64,000 nt of DNA, from the NCBI RefSeq assembly GCF_016899425.1, contig NZ_CP045994.1:1612001-1676000 (forward strand). Reading direction: 5' to 3'. This DNA comes from Burkholderia sp. MS389 (GTDB taxonomy: Bacteria; Pseudomonadota; Gammaproteobacteria; Burkholderiales; Burkholderiaceae). Shown here one piece after another: positions 39,410 through 48,982 of this stretch. Each line of letters begins with the position of its first letter. The stretch's first letter is position 1. Made by a program: the position numbers and the translations under genes. Below the pieces are notes generated by a model, which was not told the DNA's origin, searched no databases, and saw only the letters and a program-made list of their open reading frames with translations.

Positions 39410-40327
39410 TCAGAACGCGTAATCCGGGTTTTTCGGGTCGAATGCGGTGTCGTCGAGGGGCGTCGGCGCGATTTTCTCGATGACGATCCGCTCGAAGATC
39501 CTGCCGTCGTTGTCATAGGATTCGACGGTTCGGAAATAGGGGGCGTGCAGGTCGAGCCCCAGCACTTCCTTTTTCGCATAGAACTGCGGCCGGCCGGTCG
39601 GCGTTTCGTAGGTGAGCGCGACGACGCGCACGCCGTCGATCGTCCGGGCCTCCACGTCGGTCGGCCGCTGCACGCCGGCTTCCACGTATTTCTTCCCTTC
39701 GGTCAGGTACAGGTTCGCGATGAACTCGGTGCCGAGATCCTTCACCTGATGATTCGACTGGGCGCGCGCGAGCGCGCCGTCGATCGCCGTCCACAGCGGA
39801 ATCTTGCCGAGCAGGCCGCCGAGGTGGCCGTACATCTCGTCCTTGCGCTGCGTCGTGTCGTAGATCGTCTCCTGTCCGGCATGCGCGCCGCCCGGCAGCC
39901 ATTTCGCATACAGGCGCAGCGGCTCGCGGGTCGTCTTCACGAGCATGCGATCGGGCGTGTCGGGCCATTTTCCGCTGATGCGCTCCTGGCGCACCATCGT
40001 GAACTGGTAGGACGGATAGCCGTTCGGGCCGTGACGGATATAGAGCGGCACGGCGAGCGGATCGAGCGCCTTGAAGAGCGCGGTGAGCGTCGTGTCGTCG
40101 AGCTGAGCGAGCGTGCCGCGCTGGGCCGCCGTGCGCAGCCAGCGCGCCTGTTGCGCAACCGGCTCGTGCGTGACCTTCGCGAGCTCCGCCGGCAGCGCGG
40201 CCGCCGGCGCCGCGCTCGCGGCGCCGGCCGTTTCCTGCGCATGCAGCGCGGCTTGCGCGAGCGCCAGCGCGCACGCGACGGTCGCCACGGCGGCATGCCG
40301 CGCGCGGCGTTTCATTCGTTCGTTCAT
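39410..40327 (-). CDS. Exported DUF1571-type protein
   Basis: 305 residues from ATG at 40327 (GGGAGA upstream). Signal peptide (AAVATVACALALAQAALHAQE), then a globular domain with YIRHGPNGYPSYQFTMVRQE, REPLRLYAKWLPGG, GQETIYD and VRVVALTYETPTGRPQFYAKK, which resembles the DUF1571 (LolA-like fold) pattern. Function unknown; LolA-type folds bind lipid, which would suit its place 29 bases after the acyl-CoA ligase. It probably shares that gene's transcript. Confidence 0.72.
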   Translation of the reverse strand: MNERMKRRARHAAVATVACALALAQAALHAQETAGAASAAPAAALPAELAKVTHEPVAQQARWLRTAAQRGTLAQLDDTTLTALFKALDPLAVPLYIRHGPNGYPSYQFTMVRQERISGKWPDTPDRMLVKTTREPLRLYAKWLPGGAHAGQETIYDTTQRKDEMYGHLGGLLGKIPLWTAIDGALARAQSNHQVKDLGTEFIANLYLTEGKKYVEAGVQRPTDVEARTIDGVRVVALTYETPTGRPQFYAKKEVLGLDLHAPYFRTVESYDNDGRIFERIVIEKIAPTPLDDTAFDPKNPDYAF

Positions 40328-40356
40328 CGACGGCGTCTCCCGGAGCGATGGATCGT

Positions 40357-42111
40357 TCAGCCTTGCTTCGCGGCCTTGAGTTTGGCGAGTTCCTCGTCGC
40401 GCAGCGCGCGGCGCAGGATCTTGCCGACATTCGTCTGCGGCAGCGCGTCGCGGAACTCGACGAATTTCGGCATCTTGTAGCCGGTCAGGTTCTTGCGGCA
40501 GTGCGCGAGCACGTCCTCGGCCGTCAGCGACGGGTCGCGCCGCACGACGAACACCTTGATCCGTTCGCCCTGGACCTCGTCGGGAATGCCGATCGCCGCG
40601 GCTTCGCTGATGCCGGGATGCATCACGAGCACTTCCTCGATCTCGTTCGGATACACGTTGAAGCCCGACACGAGGATCATATCCTTCTTGCGGTCGATCA
40701 GGCGGATGAAGCCGCGCTCGTCCATCACGCCGATGTCGCCGGTGGCGAGCCAGCCGTCGGCGTCGATCACCTTCGCCGTCTCGTCGGGGCGCTGCCAGTA
40801 GCCGCGCATCACCTGCGGGCCGTGCACGCACAGCTCGCCCGGCTCGCCGATCGCGGCCCAGGTGCCGTCCTCGCGGCGAAAGCGCACGACGGTCGACGGC
40901 GCGGGCAGCCCGATCGAACCGCTGAACGCGGCCATGTCGTTCAGGTCCACGGGATTCATCGTGACGATCGGCGAGCACTCGGTGAGGCCGTAGCCTTCGA
41001 CCACCGGCCGGCCCGTCACCTGCTGGAAGCGCTCGGCGACCGCGCGCTGCATCGCCATCCCGCCCGCCATCGCGAGCTTGAGCTTCGAGAAGTCGCGCTT
41101 GCGGAATTCCTCGTTGTCGAGGAACGCGTTGTACAGCGTGTTGATGCCGGTGATGCCCGTGAACGTCTCGTGGCGGATGATCTTCATCACCATCTTCATG
41201 TCGCGCGGGTTCGCGATCAGGATGTTGCGCCCGCCGAGCCCCATGAAGATGAACGCGTTCACCGTCAGCGAATAGATGTGATAGAGCGGCAGCGGCGTGA
41301 GCACGGTCTCGACGTCGCCCGACACCTGGTCGGCGATCCAGGCCTTCGCCTGCAGCAGGTTCGCGATCAGGTTGCCGTGCGTGAGCATCGCGCCTTTCGC
41401 GACGCCGGTCGTGCCGCCCGTGTACTGCAGGAACGCGAGATCGTCGCGCGTGATCTGCACCGGTTGCGGCTTGCCGCGCGCGCCGAGCGCGAGCGCGGAA
41501 CGCAGCCGGATCGCCTGCGGCAGGTGGTAGTCCGGCACGAGCTTCTTCACGTGCTTCAGCACGAAATTGATCAGGCGGCCTTTCGCGTTGAGGCCGTCGG
41601 CGAGCAGGTCGCCGAGCGCGGTGACGACGATGTGCTTCACCTGCGTTTCCGGCAGCGCGTCCTGCAGCGTGCGCGCGAAGTTCTCGAACACGACGATCGT
41701 CTGCGCGCCGCTGTCCTTCAACTGATGCGCGAGTTCGCGCGCGGTGTAGAGCGGGTTCACGTTGACGACGATCGCGCCGGCCTTCAGCGTGCCGAACAGC
41801 GCGACCGGATACTGGAACGTGTTCGGCAGCATGATCGCGACACGGTCGCCGGGCTTCACGCCGACGCTTTGCAGATACGACGCGAATGCGTCGACCTTCT
41901 GCGCGAGCGTGCGGTAGGTCATCGACGCGCCGGCGCTCACGTAGGCGACGCGCTCGGCGAAGCGGGTCGTGCATTCGTCGAAGAACTGCACGAGCGACGC
42001 GTATTGCGTGACGTCGATCTCGTGCGGAACGCCGGGCGGGTACGACGCGTACCAGACGGCGTCGGTGTTCGGCGGAAGTTGGGCCGAGGTGGGTGCTGCG
42101 GAAGATGACAT
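40357..42111 (-). CDS. fadD: Long-chain fatty acid-CoA ligase (FadD-type)
   Basis: AMP-forming acyl-CoA synthetase, 584 residues, activating fatty acids for beta-oxidation or lipid synthesis. The ATP/AMP motif YTGGTTGVAKGAMLTHGN is complete; the linker and A8 region show GWLATGDIGVMDERGFIRL then DRKKDMILVSGFNVYPNEIE; the catalytic Lys lies near the C-terminus (VGKILRRALRDEEL). GGAGA precedes the ATG. It is downstream of a TetR regulator on the same strand, 157 bases apart, so FadR-like control is plausible. Chain-length preference cannot be read. Confidence 0.93.
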   Translation of the reverse strand: MSSSAAPTSAQLPPNTDAVWYASYPPGVPHEIDVTQYASLVQFFDECTTRFAERVAYVSAGASMTYRTLAQKVDAFASYLQSVGVKPGDRVAIMLPNTFQYPVALFGTLKAGAIVVNVNPLYTARELAHQLKDSGAQTIVVFENFARTLQDALPETQVKHIVVTALGDLLADGLNAKGRLINFVLKHVKKLVPDYHLPQAIRLRSALALGARGKPQPVQITRDDLAFLQYTGGTTGVAKGAMLTHGNLIANLLQAKAWIADQVSGDVETVLTPLPLYHIYSLTVNAFIFMGLGGRNILIANPRDMKMVMKIIRHETFTGITGINTLYNAFLDNEEFRKRDFSKLKLAMAGGMAMQRAVAERFQQVTGRPVVEGYGLTECSPIVTMNPVDLNDMAAFSGSIGLPAPSTVVRFRREDGTWAAIGEPGELCVHGPQVMRGYWQRPDETAKVIDADGWLATGDIGVMDERGFIRLIDRKKDMILVSGFNVYPNEIEEVLVMHPGISEAAAIGIPDEVQGERIKVFVVRRDPSLTAEDVLAHCRKNLTGYKMPKFVEFRDALPQTNVGKILRRALRDEELAKLKAAKQG

Positions 42112-42268
42112 GACGTGTCTCCGGTCTTGGCTCTCGGCGAGGGCCCGCGCGTCAGCGCCTGCCCATGCCCCGTGCTTCGCGGCCGGCCGACGCGGGCGTC
42201 TCGACGCCGTGCCCGACCGCGCGTATCAATCAAATCGTGAACAGGAAGCCGCGCGTGGCCTCGCGCGC

Positions 42269-43093
42269 TCAGTTCGTGGAATGCAGTGTCGTAGCCTCGG
42301 CGGTCGTCGTCGGGCACGACTGCGGCAGCCCGAACGCTTCGCTTGCGCCCGCGTCGTCGAGTACGGCCGCGAAGATCGACAGTTGAGCGCTGTCGGGCAT
42401 CGGCGCCTTCAGCGCGGCGACGATCAGCGACGACAGCCGCGCGATCATCTGCACGTCGTTCATCGTGCGGCCTTGCGAGAATTCGTCGATCAGGCTTTCC
42501 GTTTCGGCGCCCGCGAGCGCGCCGGACAGCGCGCCGATCGCGAAGTGCAGCCGCCAGCCGAGCTCGGTGCGCGGCAGGTGCGGCAGCGCGCGCTGGAACG
42601 CGTCGAAGAAGCGGCCCGCGACGCTCGCGTAATGCGCGGTCAGGAAGTTGCGCACGAACGGCGAAGGATCGGTGTACGCGCGGCCGATCAGCCGCAGGAA
42701 CCCGGGCCCGCCGCGTTCGGGGTTGCGCGATGCCTTCAGCGCCGGAATGAACATCGCGCCGAGCACGTGCTCGCAGGTGATGTGCATGCCGAGCTGCGCA
42801 TCGAAGCGGTCGAGGATGCCGAGGCGTTCCTGGTTCAGCTGGTCGAGCCGGCGCGACAGCATCGCGTGGATCAGCGCTTCCTTGCTGCCGAAGTGGTAGT
42901 TGACCGCGGCGAGATTGACCGTCGCGCGCGACGTGATCTGCCGCATCGACATCGCTTCGAAGCCATGTTCGATGAACAGGTCCTCGGCCGCATCGAGAAT
43001 GCGCGCCTTCGTCCCGCCGGTCTGCCGCGTGCCGGATGACCGTGCCCCCGACGGCCGTCCCGCGGATGGCCGCCCCTCCTGACTTACTGCCAT
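42269..43093 (-). CDS. TetR-family transcriptional regulator
   Basis: 274 residues with a Ser/Gly/Arg-rich N-terminal extension of about 25 residues, then the TetR HTH (RILDAAEDLFIEHGFEAMSMRQITSRA, NLAAVNYHFGSKEALIHAM). The C-terminal ligand-binding domain is all-helical. GGGAGG lies before the ATG. Probably controls the fadD-DUF1571 genes downstream and itself; a fatty acyl-CoA or similar ligand would fit but is inferred. Confidence 0.9.
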   Translation of the reverse strand: MAVSQEGRPSAGRPSGARSSGTRQTGGTKARILDAAEDLFIEHGFEAMSMRQITSRATVNLAAVNYHFGSKEALIHAMLSRRLDQLNQERLGILDRFDAQLGMHITCEHVLGAMFIPALKASRNPERGGPGFLRLIGRAYTDPSPFVRNFLTAHYASVAGRFFDAFQRALPHLPRTELGWRLHFAIGALSGALAGAETESLIDEFSQGRTMNDVQMIARLSSLIVAALKAPMPDSAQLSIFAAVLDDAGASEAFGLPQSCPTTTAEATTLHSTN

Positions 43094-43308
43094 GTTCCGC
43101 CTCCCATGCCGGTTTCCCGGCCGCGAACTGGTGATTTGATTATCTGATTCAAACAGTCGTTTTTATTAAGATAAAAAATCGCGGGTGGACCGGGCAAGCG
43201 CGGAATCTGGATCAATTCCTCTAGTTCGATGTGCGGGTGCGGAAAGCACGGCGCCCGCGCCCGGCGGGGCGCGGCGCGCGCGATGACGCGGTGCCGCAAC
43301 GTGCGGGG

Positions 43309-44529
43309 TCACCCGGTAGTGGTACGCGTATTGACCGATTGCGTCATGTCGATGCCGCGCCGCTCGCGGCTGAACAGGATCAGCACGGCGATCGCGACGG
43401 CGACGATGCCGGCCACGAGCGCGAGCGCGAAGCCGTAATTGTCGTGGTTCGACACGGCGAGCGACGCCTGCATCGTCGCGTTGCCCGACGCGAGCAGGTT
43501 GCCGAGCTGGTAGACGACGCCGGGGAAGGTCGCGCGGATCTCGTCGGGCGAGATCTCGTTCAGGTGAACCGGTATCACGCCCCATGCGCCCTGTACCGAG
43601 ATCTGCATCAGGAACGCGCCGGCGGCGAGCGCGATCGCGCCGCTGGAGAACGCCCACAGCGGCAGCACGGGCAGCGCGATCAGCGCGGCGATGAAGATCG
43701 CGCGGCGCCGGCCGATCCGCTCCGAGATCGCGCCGAACGACAGCCCGCCGACGATCGCGCCGATGTTCAGCACGATCGTGATCCACGACACGGTATGGGG
43801 ATCGAAGTGGTGCTGTTCGCGCAGGAAGGTCGGATAGAGATCCTGCGTGCCGTGCGAGAAGAAGTTGAACGCGGTCATCAGCACGATCGCGTAGATCGTG
43901 AGCTTCCAGTTCTGTTTCAGCGTGGCGCCGAGGCTCGGGCGCGCGCGCTTCTCCATCTGTTTCCAGGCCGGCGATTCGGGCACGTGTGCGCGGACGTACA
44001 GCACGAGCAGCGCGGGCAGCACGCCGACCATGAACATCCCGCGCCAGCCGATGTATTGGTAGAACAGGCCGAACACGACCGACGCGAGCAGATAGCCGCT
44101 CGGGTAGCCGGCCTGCAGTAGCCCGGACACGAGGCCGCGCGCGTGGGTCGGCACGGTTTCCATCGTCAGCGCGGAGCCGACGCCCCATTCACCGCCCATC
44201 GCGATGCCGAACAGCGCGCGCAGCACGAGCAGCGCCGTCAGGCTCGGCGCGAAACCCGACGCGAGTTCGAGTAGCGAATAGCATGCGATGTTGACCATCA
44301 GCGTCGGGCGGCGACCGAAGCGGTCGGCGAGCCGGCCGAAGATCAGCGCGCCGAGCGGGCGCATCGCGAGCGTCAGCGTGAGCGCGAACGCGACGGCGGG
44401 GATCGTCGACGCGAATTCCGCGGCGATGTCCTTCAGCACGAAAACCATCAGGAAAAAGTCGAACGCATCGAGCGTCCAGCCCAGATAGGCGGCGATCGTG
44501 ACGTTGCGTTGCTCGCGGGTCCAGCTCAT
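43309..44529 (-). CDS. MFS transporter (sugar acid / carboxylate type)
   Basis: 12-helix major facilitator of 406 residues, start at 44529 (GAGGAGAC upstream). The family motif between helices 2 and 3 is GRLADRFGRRPTLM, and repeated as GAISERIGRRRAI in the second half. ECNMGGEWGVGSAL in helix 5 area (here GIAMGGEWGVGS) is typical of the sialate/aromatic acid/lactate (ShiA/JEN-like) group. Probable import of an organic acid; substrate not defined. It stands alone between a TetR gene and a divergent acetyltransferase. Confidence 0.85.
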   Translation of the reverse strand: MSWTREQRNVTIAAYLGWTLDAFDFFLMVFVLKDIAAEFASTIPAVAFALTLTLAMRPLGALIFGRLADRFGRRPTLMVNIACYSLLELASGFAPSLTALLVLRALFGIAMGGEWGVGSALTMETVPTHARGLVSGLLQAGYPSGYLLASVVFGLFYQYIGWRGMFMVGVLPALLVLYVRAHVPESPAWKQMEKRARPSLGATLKQNWKLTIYAIVLMTAFNFFSHGTQDLYPTFLREQHHFDPHTVSWITIVLNIGAIVGGLSFGAISERIGRRRAIFIAALIALPVLPLWAFSSGAIALAAGAFLMQISVQGAWGVIPVHLNEISPDEIRATFPGVVYQLGNLLASGNATMQASLAVSNHDNYGFALALVAGIVAVAIAVLILFSRERRGIDMTQSVNTRTTTG

Positions 44530-44820
44530 GTGCGGGTCTCCTCGTTGGCTTGCGCGCTCGCGATTCTGCATGCGGATGCCGGCCCGGCTCGCGCGCGGCT
44601 CGCGCGCGGCGCGGGGCACTGATCGAGTGTAGGCTTGCGCGCCGCGCGAGGTGGCGCGCGATAGCCGCGAATCGGGAATAATCCCTACGAAATGCACTGT
44701 TTCGGAAATGGAAACGGAGCCGCGCGAGGCGCGCGACCGGACTCTGTATCATTCCGGAAGGCTTTTTGTATCAGTTCTGTAATGCGCGCGCTGCGCATCG
44801 CCACCGAACCAGGAGTCCCG

Positions 44821-45363
44821 ATGAACGACCGTTCCGCCACTGCATTGCCCGTGCTCGAAACCGCGCGGCTGTGGCTGCGTCCGCGCGTGCTGGCCGATCT
44901 CGATGCGTGCATCGAGATGGATCGCGATCCCGAGGTCACTCGCCACATCGCGGGCCCGTGGCACGACCCCGTCGAGCATCGCCGCTTCGTCACGCACCGG
45001 ATCACGCGCGACTATCCGCCCGGTCTCGGCTACTGGTCGATCTTCGAGAAGGCCGCGCCCGAGGTGTTCATCGGCTGGATCCTGCTGATCCCCGACTACA
45101 AGGACGGGTCGCGCGACGTCGAGATCGGCTGGCGGCTCGTGCGTGCGACGTGGGGGCGCGGCATCGCGAGCGAAGCCGCGGCGGCCGTCGTGCGGCACGC
45201 GTTCGACACCGTGCGCCTGCCGCGCGTGATCGCCGATATCGCGGAGGCCAACAGCGGCTCGCTGAACGTGGCGCGCAAGCTCGGAATGCGGCGCGTGAGC
45301 ATCGTGCACGACGGCATTCCCTACATCCGGCATCGTCTCGAACGCAACGATTTGCGCGCGTAG
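44821..45363 (+). CDS. GNAT-family N-acetyltransferase (RimJ/RimL-like)
   Basis: 180 residues from ATG at 44821 (AGGAG upstream). Starts LETARLWLRPRVLADLDA, the common RimJ/RimL opening, and has the acetyl-CoA P-loop region VRATWGRGIASEAAAAVVRHAF followed by SGSLNVARKLGMRRV. Acts on an amino group of protein or small molecule; substrate unknown. The 291 bases to the divergent MFS gene hold nothing else recognisable. Confidence 0.88.
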   Translation: MNDRSATALPVLETARLWLRPRVLADLDACIEMDRDPEVTRHIAGPWHDPVEHRRFVTHRITRDYPPGLGYWSIFEKAAPEVFIGWILLIPDYKDGSRDVEIGWRLVRATWGRGIASEAAAAVVRHAFDTVRLPRVIADIAEANSGSLNVARKLGMRRVSIVHDGIPYIRHRLERNDLRA

Positions 45364-45488
45364 CGCGCCGTCGTGCAGGCAGCGGGCGTCGCGGATCGTC
45401 GACCGAACGCGGATCAAGACGATGACGGATTAACGGCGCGCGCGATCAGGAGTATCGTTGCCGGAATTTCGCTACATGGGGTACGACC

Positions 45489-46115
45489 ATGGCACTCGGC
45501 AACGACGTTCATCTCATTCCCGTCAGGCTCGACGCGCTGCGTCCGACCCAGATGACGGTCGGCTATCGCGAAGTGAAGGCGAAGCGCAAGCACTGGAAGG
45601 CGCTGAACCGGCGCGCCCGCAAGGCCGCGATCGAATCGCACTGGTTCCCGGCCGTGCTCGGCCCGGGCGGGCTGCACTACATCACCGATCATCATCATCT
45701 CGGCCTCGCGCTGATCGAGGAGGGCGAGGCACGCGTGAACGCGATGCTGCTGAAGGATCTGTCGTGGCTCGACGACACGATCTTCTGGCGGATGATGGAA
45801 CACAACCAGTGGGTGCATCCGTTCGGCCCGGACGGCTCGCGGCGCGACTATGCGCATTTGCCGAAGGCGCTGACGGGCCTCGAGGACGATCCGTACCGCA
45901 GCCTCGCCGGCGAGCTGCGCACGGCGGGCGGCTATGCGAAGGACGCGACGCCGTTCAGCGAATTCCTGTGGGCCGACTATCTGCGCCAGCACGTGACGCT
46001 CGACCAGATCCGCAAGAACTTCGCGAAGGCGCTCGACGTCGCGCTGCATCGCGCGCACGAGCAGGATGCGCGCTATCTGCCCGGCTGGTCGGGCGTGATT
46101 GCCGTCAAACCCTGA
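45489..46115 (+). CDS. ParB-like nuclease-fold protein (stand-alone)
   Basis: 208 residues of the stand-alone ParB-like family. It shows LIPVRLDALRPTQMTVGYREV, the SNxR-type region ALNRRARKAAIESHWFPAVLG, then YITDHHHLGLALIEEG, the HDRxxA-like box of ParB nuclease-fold proteins with three successive His. No HTH domain follows, so it is not a partitioning protein. Function is unknown; a metal- or nucleotide-binding enzyme is likely. A 24-base gap precedes the SulP gene, suggesting co-transcription. Confidence 0.75.
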   Translation: MALGNDVHLIPVRLDALRPTQMTVGYREVKAKRKHWKALNRRARKAAIESHWFPAVLGPGGLHYITDHHHLGLALIEEGEARVNAMLLKDLSWLDDTIFWRMMEHNQWVHPFGPDGSRRDYAHLPKALTGLEDDPYRSLAGELRTAGGYAKDATPFSEFLWADYLRQHVTLDQIRKNFAKALDVALHRAHEQDARYLPGWSGVIAVKP

Positions 46116-46139
46116 CCGGCGCACGGCGCGCACCGCCTC

Positions 46140-47879
46140 ATGACGATCGCCCCGATCCGCCCCGACGCCGGCCCGCAACATCCGGACCATTTCGCGACGC
46201 TCGACGCGCCGCCCGCGCCGCGCACGCGGCGCGTCGGCCTCGATGCGCTCGCCGGCCTGTCGATTGCCGGCCTGCTGATTCCCGAGGCGGTCGCGTATGC
46301 GGGGCTCGCCAATCTGCCGCCGCAGGCCGGCCTGATCGCGCTGCTGTCGGGGCTCGTCGTCTATGCGCTGACGGGCAGCAGCCGCTTCGCGATCGTGTCG
46401 TCGACGTCGTCGTCGGCCGCGGTGCTCGCCGCGACCGTGCTCGCCGAATCGGGGATGGCGCTGGCCGCGCAGCTCGCGCTGGCGGCGGCGCTCGTCGCGA
46501 TGACGGGCGCGCTGTTCATCCTGGCCGGCGTCGCGCGGCTCGGCGGCATGTCGGATTTCGTCGCGCGGCCTGTGCTGCGCGGCTTCACGTTCGGTCTCGC
46601 GCTGACGATCGTTATCAAGCAGCTGCCGAAGATTCTCGCGATTGCCGTGCAGCACAGCGACGCGCCGCACGTCGCGCTCGACCTGCTCGCCGGCGCGCCG
46701 CACGCGAATCTCGCGAGCGTCGTGCTCGGCGCGACCGCGCTCGCGCTACTGTTCGTGCTCGGGCGCCGCTCGCGCGTGCCCGCGACGCTCGTCGTGATCG
46801 TGCTGTCGATCGCGGCGAGTTATGCGGTCGACTGGCAGCGGTACGGCATGGCGATCGTCGGCCATATCGACTTCCGGCACCTCGAATTCGGCTTGCCGCA
46901 TCTCGATCGCAATGCGTGGATGCAGACGGTCGAGCTCGCATTCGCGCTGATGCTGATCCTGTACGCGGAATCGTACGGATCGATCCGCAATTTCGCGCTG
47001 AAGCACGGCGATACCGTATCGCCGAACCGCGACCTCGTCGCGCTCGGCTGCGCGAACCTCGTGTCGGGCCTGCTGCACGGGATGCCGGTCGGTGCCGGCT
47101 ATTCGGCGACGTCGGCGAACGAGGCGGCCGGTGCGCAGTCGCGCGTGGCCGGCCTGTGGGCAGCCGGCGTGGTCGCGCTGATCGTCTGGCTGCTGCTGCC
47201 GCAGCTCGCGCGCACGCCCGAGCCGGTGCTCGCGGCGATCGTGATCTTCGCGGTCAGCCATTCGCTGCATCCGTCCGTGTTCCGGCCGTACTGGGCGTGG
47301 CATCGCGACCGGCTCGTCGTGATCGCGGCGCTGCTCGCGGTGCTCGTGCTCGGCGTGCTGCACGGGCTGCTCGCGGCCATCGGCGTGAGCCTGCTGCTGA
47401 CGCTGCGCAAGCTGTCCGAGCCGAACGTCAGCGTGCTCGGCCGGCTGCGCGACAGCCACGATTTCGTCGACGTCGCGAGCCATGCCGAGGCGAAATCGGT
47501 GCCGGGCGTGCTGATCGTGCGGCCCGAGGCGCAGCTGTTCTTCGCGAACGCGGACCGAATGCTCAATCGCGTGCGGGCGCTGCTGAAGACCGCGCCGGAC
47601 ACGCATACCGTGATGGTGAGTCTCGAGGAAACGCCGGATGTCGACGGCACGACGATCGAATCGTTGCGCACGTTCGCGGCCGAATGCGCGGCGCGCGGGC
47701 TGCGGCTCGCGCTCGTGCGACTCAAGGTGCACGCACTGCATGCGCTGCGCCGCGCGGCGGACGGTACGCTGCACGCCGACGTGATGTCGGAGCTGAGCGT
47801 CGACGAGAGCCTGCAACTGTTGCAGGCGGGCAGGCCGCCGAACGGCAGCGGCGGCCGCGAAGGCACGAGCGCCGCGTGA
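46140..47879 (+). CDS. SulP-family anion transporter with STAS domain
   Basis: 579 residues, about 12-14 membrane helices and a cytoplasmic C-terminal STAS domain. LSIAGLLIPEAVAYAGLANLPPQ is the SulP helix-1 signature, followed by the DF/G-rich helix 3 region. The STAS part begins near residue 450 (VPGVLIVRPEAQLFFANADRML) with LEETPDVDGTTIESLRTFA, where Asp replaces the usual phosphorylatable Ser. Substrates of the family are sulfate, bicarbonate, dicarboxylates or other anions; the choice is not visible. Probably in an operon with the ParB-like gene. Confidence 0.9.
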   Translation: MTIAPIRPDAGPQHPDHFATLDAPPAPRTRRVGLDALAGLSIAGLLIPEAVAYAGLANLPPQAGLIALLSGLVVYALTGSSRFAIVSSTSSSAAVLAATVLAESGMALAAQLALAAALVAMTGALFILAGVARLGGMSDFVARPVLRGFTFGLALTIVIKQLPKILAIAVQHSDAPHVALDLLAGAPHANLASVVLGATALALLFVLGRRSRVPATLVVIVLSIAASYAVDWQRYGMAIVGHIDFRHLEFGLPHLDRNAWMQTVELAFALMLILYAESYGSIRNFALKHGDTVSPNRDLVALGCANLVSGLLHGMPVGAGYSATSANEAAGAQSRVAGLWAAGVVALIVWLLLPQLARTPEPVLAAIVIFAVSHSLHPSVFRPYWAWHRDRLVVIAALLAVLVLGVLHGLLAAIGVSLLLTLRKLSEPNVSVLGRLRDSHDFVDVASHAEAKSVPGVLIVRPEAQLFFANADRMLNRVRALLKTAPDTHTVMVSLEETPDVDGTTIESLRTFAAECAARGLRLALVRLKVHALHALRRAADGTLHADVMSELSVDESLQLLQAGRPPNGSGGREGTSAA

Positions 47880-47902
47880 CGGCGCGGCGCGTCGGCGCCG
47901 TC
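47878..47902. other. Hairpin spanning the convergent SulP and kinase gene ends
   Basis: GACGGCGC (47878-47885) pairs with GCGCCGTC (47895-47902) around a 9-base loop in the 22-base gap between two convergent stops. No T run; possible weak terminator or transcript stabiliser. Confidence 0.35.
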
Positions 47903-48840
47903 TATGGCGAAAGCGCGGCGCCGGCGGCGGTGCGCTCGATCATGTCGGCCACTTCCGCGGCCGTCGGCGCATAGGCGCCCGCATGTTCACACGCCACGGC
48001 CGCGCACGCGGCCGCGTGGCGCAGATGCTCGGCGGCCGACGCATCGGGCCGCGCAAGCTGGCTCGCGAGCCAGCCGCCGATGCTCGCATCGCCGCAGCCG
48101 ACCGTATCGGCGACTTCAGTCGGGAACGCAGGCTGGAACAGCACGGTATCGCGATGCAGCAGTTGCATGCCGGCCGCGCCGCGCGTGACGAGCATCGTCG
48201 CGTCGGGCGCCCACGTGCGCAGTTGCGCGAGCGCGGCTGCTTCGTCGAGTTCCGGAAACAGCCCGCGCAAATCCTCGTCGGATACCTTGATCCAGTCGGC
48301 GAGCGCGGTCAACCGGCGCAGCGTGTCGCGATACGACGGTGCGGCCATCGGCGCGCGGAAGTTCGGATCGAACGAGATGCGCTTGCCGGCCGCGCGCGCG
48401 GCCTGCGCGAGCGCGATCAGGCGCGACGCGAGCGGCTCGCGCACGACGCCGAGCGAGCCGACGTGCACGATGTCGGCCGCGTCGAACGCGCCGGCCGGCA
48501 AGTCGGCCGGATCGAACGCGAGATCGGCGCTGTTTTCGCCGATGAAGAAATAGTCGGGCGGCTGCTTCGATACGACCATCGCGAGCAGCGGCGCGCGGTC
48601 GACCTGCCGGATGAAGCGCATGTCGAGCCCCGCGTCGGCGCTCTTGCGCATCAGCTCGTCGCCGAAGGTGTCGCGGCTGACCGTGCCGGCGAAGGCCGTC
48701 GGCACGCCGAGTCGCGCGCCGACGCGCGCGACGTTCCAGCACGAGCCGCCGGCGATGCTGTGCCAGTGGTTTGCGTCGTCGCGGATGAAATCGGTCAGCG
48801 CTTCGCCGAACACGATCAGGCGGGGAAACGTCGTCGTCAT
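47902..48840 (-). CDS. PfkB-family carbohydrate kinase (fructokinase-like)
   Basis: 312-residue ribokinase-fold sugar kinase, start at 48840. It has the N-terminal substrate region (IVFGEALTDFI, later GGSCWNVARVGARLG), and the C-terminal PfkB signature as DTVGCGDASIGGWLA (Ala of GAGD replaced by Cys) with catalytic Asp. Genes with this pattern next to a sugar ABC system are usually fructokinases or 2-keto-3-deoxygluconate-like kinases. It is the last gene of the operon, 142 bases after the binding protein. Confidence 0.87.
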   Translation of the reverse strand: MTTTFPRLIVFGEALTDFIRDDANHWHSIAGGSCWNVARVGARLGVPTAFAGTVSRDTFGDELMRKSADAGLDMRFIRQVDRAPLLAMVVSKQPPDYFFIGENSADLAFDPADLPAGAFDAADIVHVGSLGVVREPLASRLIALAQAARAAGKRISFDPNFRAPMAAPSYRDTLRRLTALADWIKVSDEDLRGLFPELDEAAALAQLRTWAPDATMLVTRGAAGMQLLHRDTVLFQPAFPTEVADTVGCGDASIGGWLASQLARPDASAAEHLRHAAACAAVACEHAGAYAPTAAEVADMIERTAAGAALSP

Positions 48841-48982
48841 GTTGAAACCTTGTGCCGCGGCGTCGCGCGCGGCCGTACGGCGGTTGATCTGAATCTGAAC
48901 GGTCGGGCAGTACGGGCCGTCGCGCGCGGCGACGCGGCCCGCCACCGCCCGGCGTCGCGGGCGGGCGGCGCGCTCGCCGCGA

